NCBI GenBank assembly: GCA_025362395.1
Contig: JANYGK010000011.1
Location: forward strand, 1-64,000
DNA: 64,000 nucleotides
Reading direction: 5' to 3'
From: Bacteroidota bacterium
GTDB taxonomy: Bacteria > Bacteroidota > Bacteroidia > B-17B0 > Aurantibacillaceae
Made by a program: the position numbers and the translations under genes. This document shows, piece after piece, positions 60,520 to 64,000 of this stretch; position 1 is the first letter of the stretch; each line of letters begins with the position of its first letter. Under the pieces are notes generated by a model. The model searched no databases, had not been told where the DNA came from, and saw only the letters and a program-made list of their open reading frames with translations.

Positions 60520-61860
60520 ATGAATATTATTAAAAAAGACATAGATGCTTTAAACGCAGAATTAAGCATAACACTTACGCCACAGGATTATGAAGAAAAA
60601 GTAAATAACGCTATTAAAAAAGCACAAAAACAAGCTGCTATGCCGGGTTTTAGGGCAGGTAAAGTGCCTGTGGGCTTAATTAAAAAGCAATACGGAAAAG
60701 GTATTTTAGTGGAAGAAATCAATAAAATACTAAACGATTCATTATATAATTACATTAATGATAATAAGCTTGAAATATTAGGAAACCCTATGCCTAAAGA
60801 AAACAGCGCGGTTGATTTTGATACTAAAACCGAATGGACTTTTGAATATGAGTTAGGCTTAAGCCCGAAATTTGATTTGAACCTTGATAAATCACAAAGC
60901 TTTACTTACAATACCGTAAAAATTGATGATGAACTGGTTGAAAAATACCTGAAAGACGTTAAGCGTAACTACGGTAAACCATCGAACCCGGAAGTGGCTG
61001 AAGAAAAAGATGTGTTATACATTGATATTGTAGAATTGGATACTGACGGAAACATTACCCCCGGCGGTGTATTTAAATCAACCAGCATAGGTATTGACCG
61101 TTTAAAAAGCGAAGCGGCTAAAGCTAAATTAACCGGCGCTAAAAAAGAAGATAAGATTATTATTAACGCTAATGAATTATACGATTCGGCGGTAGACAAA
61201 TCCATGTCGTTAGGCATTGATAAAGAAATAGCGGAAAACTTTAATGCTAATTTACAGGTTACCGTTAAAAACATTGCCCGTATGGAAGATGCAGAGCTTA
61301 ACCAGGAATTATTTGATAAGCTTTACGGAGCAGGAATTATTAATTCCGAAGCCGAATTCAGAGATAAGATTAAAGGCGAGTTGGCAGTTATGTTTACGCA
61401 GGATACAGATCGCAAATTTGTTGAAACAGTTGAAAAATCGTTGGTAGAAAAACTTAAGATTACATTGCCCGACAACTTTTTAAAACGTTGGTTAATGGCC
61501 GTTAATGAAAAGCCGTTAACAAAAGAACAGTTGGAATCAGAATACCCGGCATACGCTCGATCTATGCAATGGAAATTAATTGAGAACAAAATTGTAAAAG
61601 ATAATAATATAACGGTTACCCCGGAAGAGGCAAAAGAAGAGGCGGGAACGTTTATCCGCTCACAATACGCGCGTTACGGGCAAGCGCCCGATGAAGCAGA
61701 AGTAGCTAAAATTGCAGAATCAATCTTAACCAAAAAAGAAGAAGCTCAAAAAATAGTGGAAGGATTATACAGTAAAAAAGTATTAGACCTTCTTAAAACA
61801 AACTGTAAGCTTGACAATAAAGAAGTTAGCTACAATGAGTTTTTTGGCATTCCGGCATAA
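60520..61860 (+). CDS. tig: Trigger factor
   Basis: MNIIKKDIDALNAELSITLTPQDYEEKVNNAIKKAQKQAAMPGFRAGKVPVGLIKKQYGKGILVEEINKIL: canonical trigger factor ribosome-binding domain. Confidence 0.93.
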   Translation: MNIIKKDIDALNAELSITLTPQDYEEKVNNAIKKAQKQAAMPGFRAGKVPVGLIKKQYGKGILVEEINKILNDSLYNYINDNKLEILGNPMPKENSAVDFDTKTEWTFEYELGLSPKFDLNLDKSQSFTYNTVKIDDELVEKYLKDVKRNYGKPSNPEVAEEKDVLYIDIVELDTDGNITPGGVFKSTSIGIDRLKSEAAKAKLTGAKKEDKIIINANELYDSAVDKSMSLGIDKEIAENFNANLQVTVKNIARMEDAELNQELFDKLYGAGIINSEAEFRDKIKGELAVMFTQDTDRKFVETVEKSLVEKLKITLPDNFLKRWLMAVNEKPLTKEQLESEYPAYARSMQWKLIENKIVKDNNITVTPEEAKEEAGTFIRSQYARYGQAPDEAEVAKIAESILTKKEEAQKIVEGLYSKKVLDLLKTNCKLDNKEVSYNEFFGIPA

Positions 61861-61924
61861 ACATTTATAGTATTAATCTGTTTTCTTTATATATTTAAAA
61901 TCAATTATTGTACGCTACTAAGTA

Positions 61925-63061
61925 ATGCAAGAAGTTTTTATAACCAAAGCTGCAAAATTTTTACCCAACGATCCTGTTTCTAATGAGGAGATGGAAGAGT
62001 ATTTGGGCATGATAGACGGCGTTCCTTCCAAAGGCAAAAAACTGACGCTTCGCAATAACGGCATTAAAACACGGTATTACTCTATTGATAAACAAGGAAA
62101 CTCAACGCATTCAAACGCGCAAATGACTGCCCTTGCCATTAAAAAATTAACGGATAACGATTTCAAATTAAGTGATATTGAGCTGTTGGCTTGCGGCACT
62201 ACTTCTCCCGATAATTTATTACCGTCGCATGCTGTAATGGTACACGGCGAATTAAAGTGTGGGCCTGTAGAGTTGGTATCAACAGCGGGTGCGTGTTGTG
62301 CCAGTATGCAAGCGCTTAAATACGGTTATAATTCTATTTTAGCCGGCAGCACATCCAATGCGGTGTGTACCGGTTCCGAAAAATTATCATCGCTGATGCG
62401 GGCCGAACATTTTGAAAAAGAAACAGAACGGTTGGTTGAATTAGACCAACATCCCATCATTGCTTTTGAAAAAGATTTTTTACGCTGGATGCTGTCTGAT
62501 GGCGCCGGTGCTTTATTATTAGAAAATAAGCCGCGTAAAGACGCCCTTTCATTAAAAATAGAGTGGTTGGAAATAAAATCATACGCCAACCAGTTTGAAA
62601 CCTGTATGTACGCAGGCTCCGCTAAAAATGAAGACGGCACCACCAAAGGTTGGAAAGAATTTTCGGCAGACGAATGGCTTGATAATTCTATTTTTGCTTT
62701 TAAACAGGACACTAAGTTACTGGGGCGGGAGATAGTACCAACCGGCACCAGGTACCTTAAAGAAATTTTAGACAAAAGAGGATTTGATATTTCAACGATC
62801 GATTATTTTTTACCGCATTTGTCTTCCGAATATTTCAGAGGAAAAATTGCAGAAGAAATTTTAAAATACGATATCCGAATTCCGCAGGAAAAATGGTTTA
62901 CTAACCTTACCGGTATTGGCAATGTAGGATCAGGGTCTATTTTTTTAATGATTGAAGAACTGATGAATTCAGGTAAATTAATAATAGGACAAAAAATATT
63001 GCTTATGGTTCCTGAAAGCGCCCGCTTTACTTACGCCTACTCTTTATTAACCGTTTACTAA
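61925..63061 (+). CDS. 3-oxoacyl-ACP synthase III-family protein (FabH-like)
   Basis: TAGACCASMQALKYG active-site Cys context, FLPHLSSEYF His, NLTGIGNVGSGSIFLMIEEL Asn region. Confidence 0.88.
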   Translation: MQEVFITKAAKFLPNDPVSNEEMEEYLGMIDGVPSKGKKLTLRNNGIKTRYYSIDKQGNSTHSNAQMTALAIKKLTDNDFKLSDIELLACGTTSPDNLLPSHAVMVHGELKCGPVELVSTAGACCASMQALKYGYNSILAGSTSNAVCTGSEKLSSLMRAEHFEKETERLVELDQHPIIAFEKDFLRWMLSDGAGALLLENKPRKDALSLKIEWLEIKSYANQFETCMYAGSAKNEDGTTKGWKEFSADEWLDNSIFAFKQDTKLLGREIVPTGTRYLKEILDKRGFDISTIDYFLPHLSSEYFRGKIAEEILKYDIRIPQEKWFTNLTGIGNVGSGSIFLMIEELMNSGKLIIGQKILLMVPESARFTYAYSLLTVY

Positions 63062-63072
63062 ACCACTTTTTT

Positions 63073-63471
63073 ATGAAAAAAGAAGATGTACCTCAAGACC
63101 CTTCAGCCTTGGTAGGCGTTACGCGCGATGTATGTTACGTGAAGGATAAAAACGGTAAATACACCACCGATTTAAGCATAGGCTGGGATGTAAAAAAACA
63201 AGCGCTCGATAATGCCTGGGACGATATTAAGGAACGCGTGGCAGAAGCAGCCCTAAAAGTAAAGAACGGAGAAACAAGCCCCGTATTTTATTTTATGGAA
63301 GTAAAATTAATGGATGTAACCCTATTGGCAGGCTATACAGGCTTTTGGAAATTTACCGTAAAACGTCATTTTAACCCTGAAGTATTTAAAAATTTAAGTG
63401 GCGAAAAAATGGCTATCTATGCAAAAGCGTTTGATATTAGTGCAGAGGAATTAAAAAACTTTAAAGGATAA
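63073..63471 (+). CDS. Conserved-looking hypothetical protein in KAS III/BtrH operon
   Basis: 132 aa ORF between and co-oriented with KAS III and BtrH-like genes, 11 nt and 1 nt spacing. Confidence 0.7.
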   Translation: MKKEDVPQDPSALVGVTRDVCYVKDKNGKYTTDLSIGWDVKKQALDNAWDDIKERVAEAALKVKNGETSPVFYFMEVKLMDVTLLAGYTGFWKFTVKRHFNPEVFKNLSGEKMAIYAKAFDISAEELKNFKG

Positions 63472-63472
63472 A

Positions 63473-64000
63473 TTGGAACCTTACAAACACATACAATCTG
63501 CACATTGCGAAAACGGTGTGGCAACGGGCTTACTGCAACACCACGGATTAGAGTTCATGACAGAACCTTTAATGTTTGGGCTGGGCTCAGGCATTTTTTA
63601 CATTCACATCCCTTTTTTAATGGTTAACGGAGGCCCGGCTATTTCTTACAGAAGCATGCCCGGTTGGATTTTCAGCCGCGCCAGTAAATTGTTGGGAATA
63701 AAAGTAAACCGCAAAAAATTCAACAGCGAAAAAGAAGCGTTTGAGTATTTGAACAAACAAATACAACTGGGGAACCCCGTAGGTTGCCAGGTAGGAGTTT
63801 ACAATCTGCCTTACTTCCCCACCGAATACCGCTTTCATTTTAATGCGCATAACATTGTAGTGTACGGCAAAGAAAACGGAAATTATTTAGTGAGCGACCC
63901 GGTAATGGAAACGGTTACAACGCTTACCGAAGAAGACATGCGCAAGGTGCGTTTTGCCAAAGGGCCATTGGAGCCAAAGGGACACGTATACTACCCTGAA
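63473..64000 (+). CDS. BtrH-N-terminal-domain-like protein (partial, TTG start)
   Basis: Frame from TTG at 63473: LEPYKHIQSAHCENGVATGLLQHHGLEFMTEPLMFGLGSGIFYIHIPFLMVNGGPAISYRSMPGWIFSRASKLLGIKVNRKKF...NAHNIVVYGKENGNYLVSDPV; HCxxG...EPLMFGLGSG pattern of BtrH-type cysteine proteins. Not in the ORF track because it lacks ATG/stop within window. Confidence 0.75.
   Translation, partial: MEPYKHIQSAHCENGVATGLLQHHGLEFMTEPLMFGLGSGIFYIHIPFLMVNGGPAISYRSMPGWIFSRASKLLGIKVNRKKFNSEKEAFEYLNKQIQLGNPVGCQVGVYNLPYFPTEYRFHFNAHNIVVYGKENGNYLVSDPVMETVTTLTEEDMRKVRFAKGPLEPKGHVYYPE

Noticed and set aside
62326-62775. 149-aa minus-strand ORF
   Set aside because: Antisense to the KAS III-family gene; no independent support.
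63617-63850. 77-aa minus-strand ORF
   Set aside because: Antisense to the BtrH-like frame that is open from 63473 to the window end.
1-64000. CRISPR arrays, tRNA/rRNA genes, prophage or IS transposase
   Set aside because: Looked for regularly spaced repeats, cloverleaf-like or rRNA-like segments and transposase/integrase motifs; none recognised by eye. A tool scan (tRNAscan-SE, CRISPRCasFinder, ISfinder) would be needed to exclude them formally.

Overview
The window is a Bacteroidota-type chromosomal segment: low GC, T9SS C-terminal sorting domains, Wzc/Wza-type export and SprA-era style OmpA proteins. Left part (1-26.6 kb): typA/bipA (partial), a seven-CxxCH multiheme cytochrome with TPRs, aroB, an OmpA/TPR protein, a T9SS protein apparently split by a frameshift, a GT2 glycosyltransferase, a RelE/ParE-like toxin-antitoxin pair, purB, a subtilisin-like T9SS protease, an HD-CoaD fusion, a decayed GxxExxY-type element, an M16 peptidase, icmF (B12-binding/MeaB-like GTPase/mutase fusion), a tandem pair of paralogous secreted proteins beside a second OmpA protein, and a TonB-receptor-like outer-membrane protein. 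Centre (26.8-50.8 kb): a co-oriented minus-strand Wzx/Wzy-type exopolysaccharide cluster (wzc, wza, two initiating sugar transferases, a predicted UDP-L-FucNAc pathway, glycosyltransferases, polymerase, flippase). It includes an unusual class II glutaminase/PP-loop sugar amidotransferase fusion and a second stand-alone WbpG-like amidotransferase. Right part (50.8-64 kb): a ~1 kb apparently non-coding stretch, a lone plus-strand gene, asnB, MBOAT plus two SGNH proteins (probable O-acylation), a PAS-LuxR regulator, trigger factor, and the start of a KAS III / small protein / BtrH-like operon that runs off the window. No tRNA, rRNA or CRISPR array was recognised. All family calls are from reading the translations; no database search was run.
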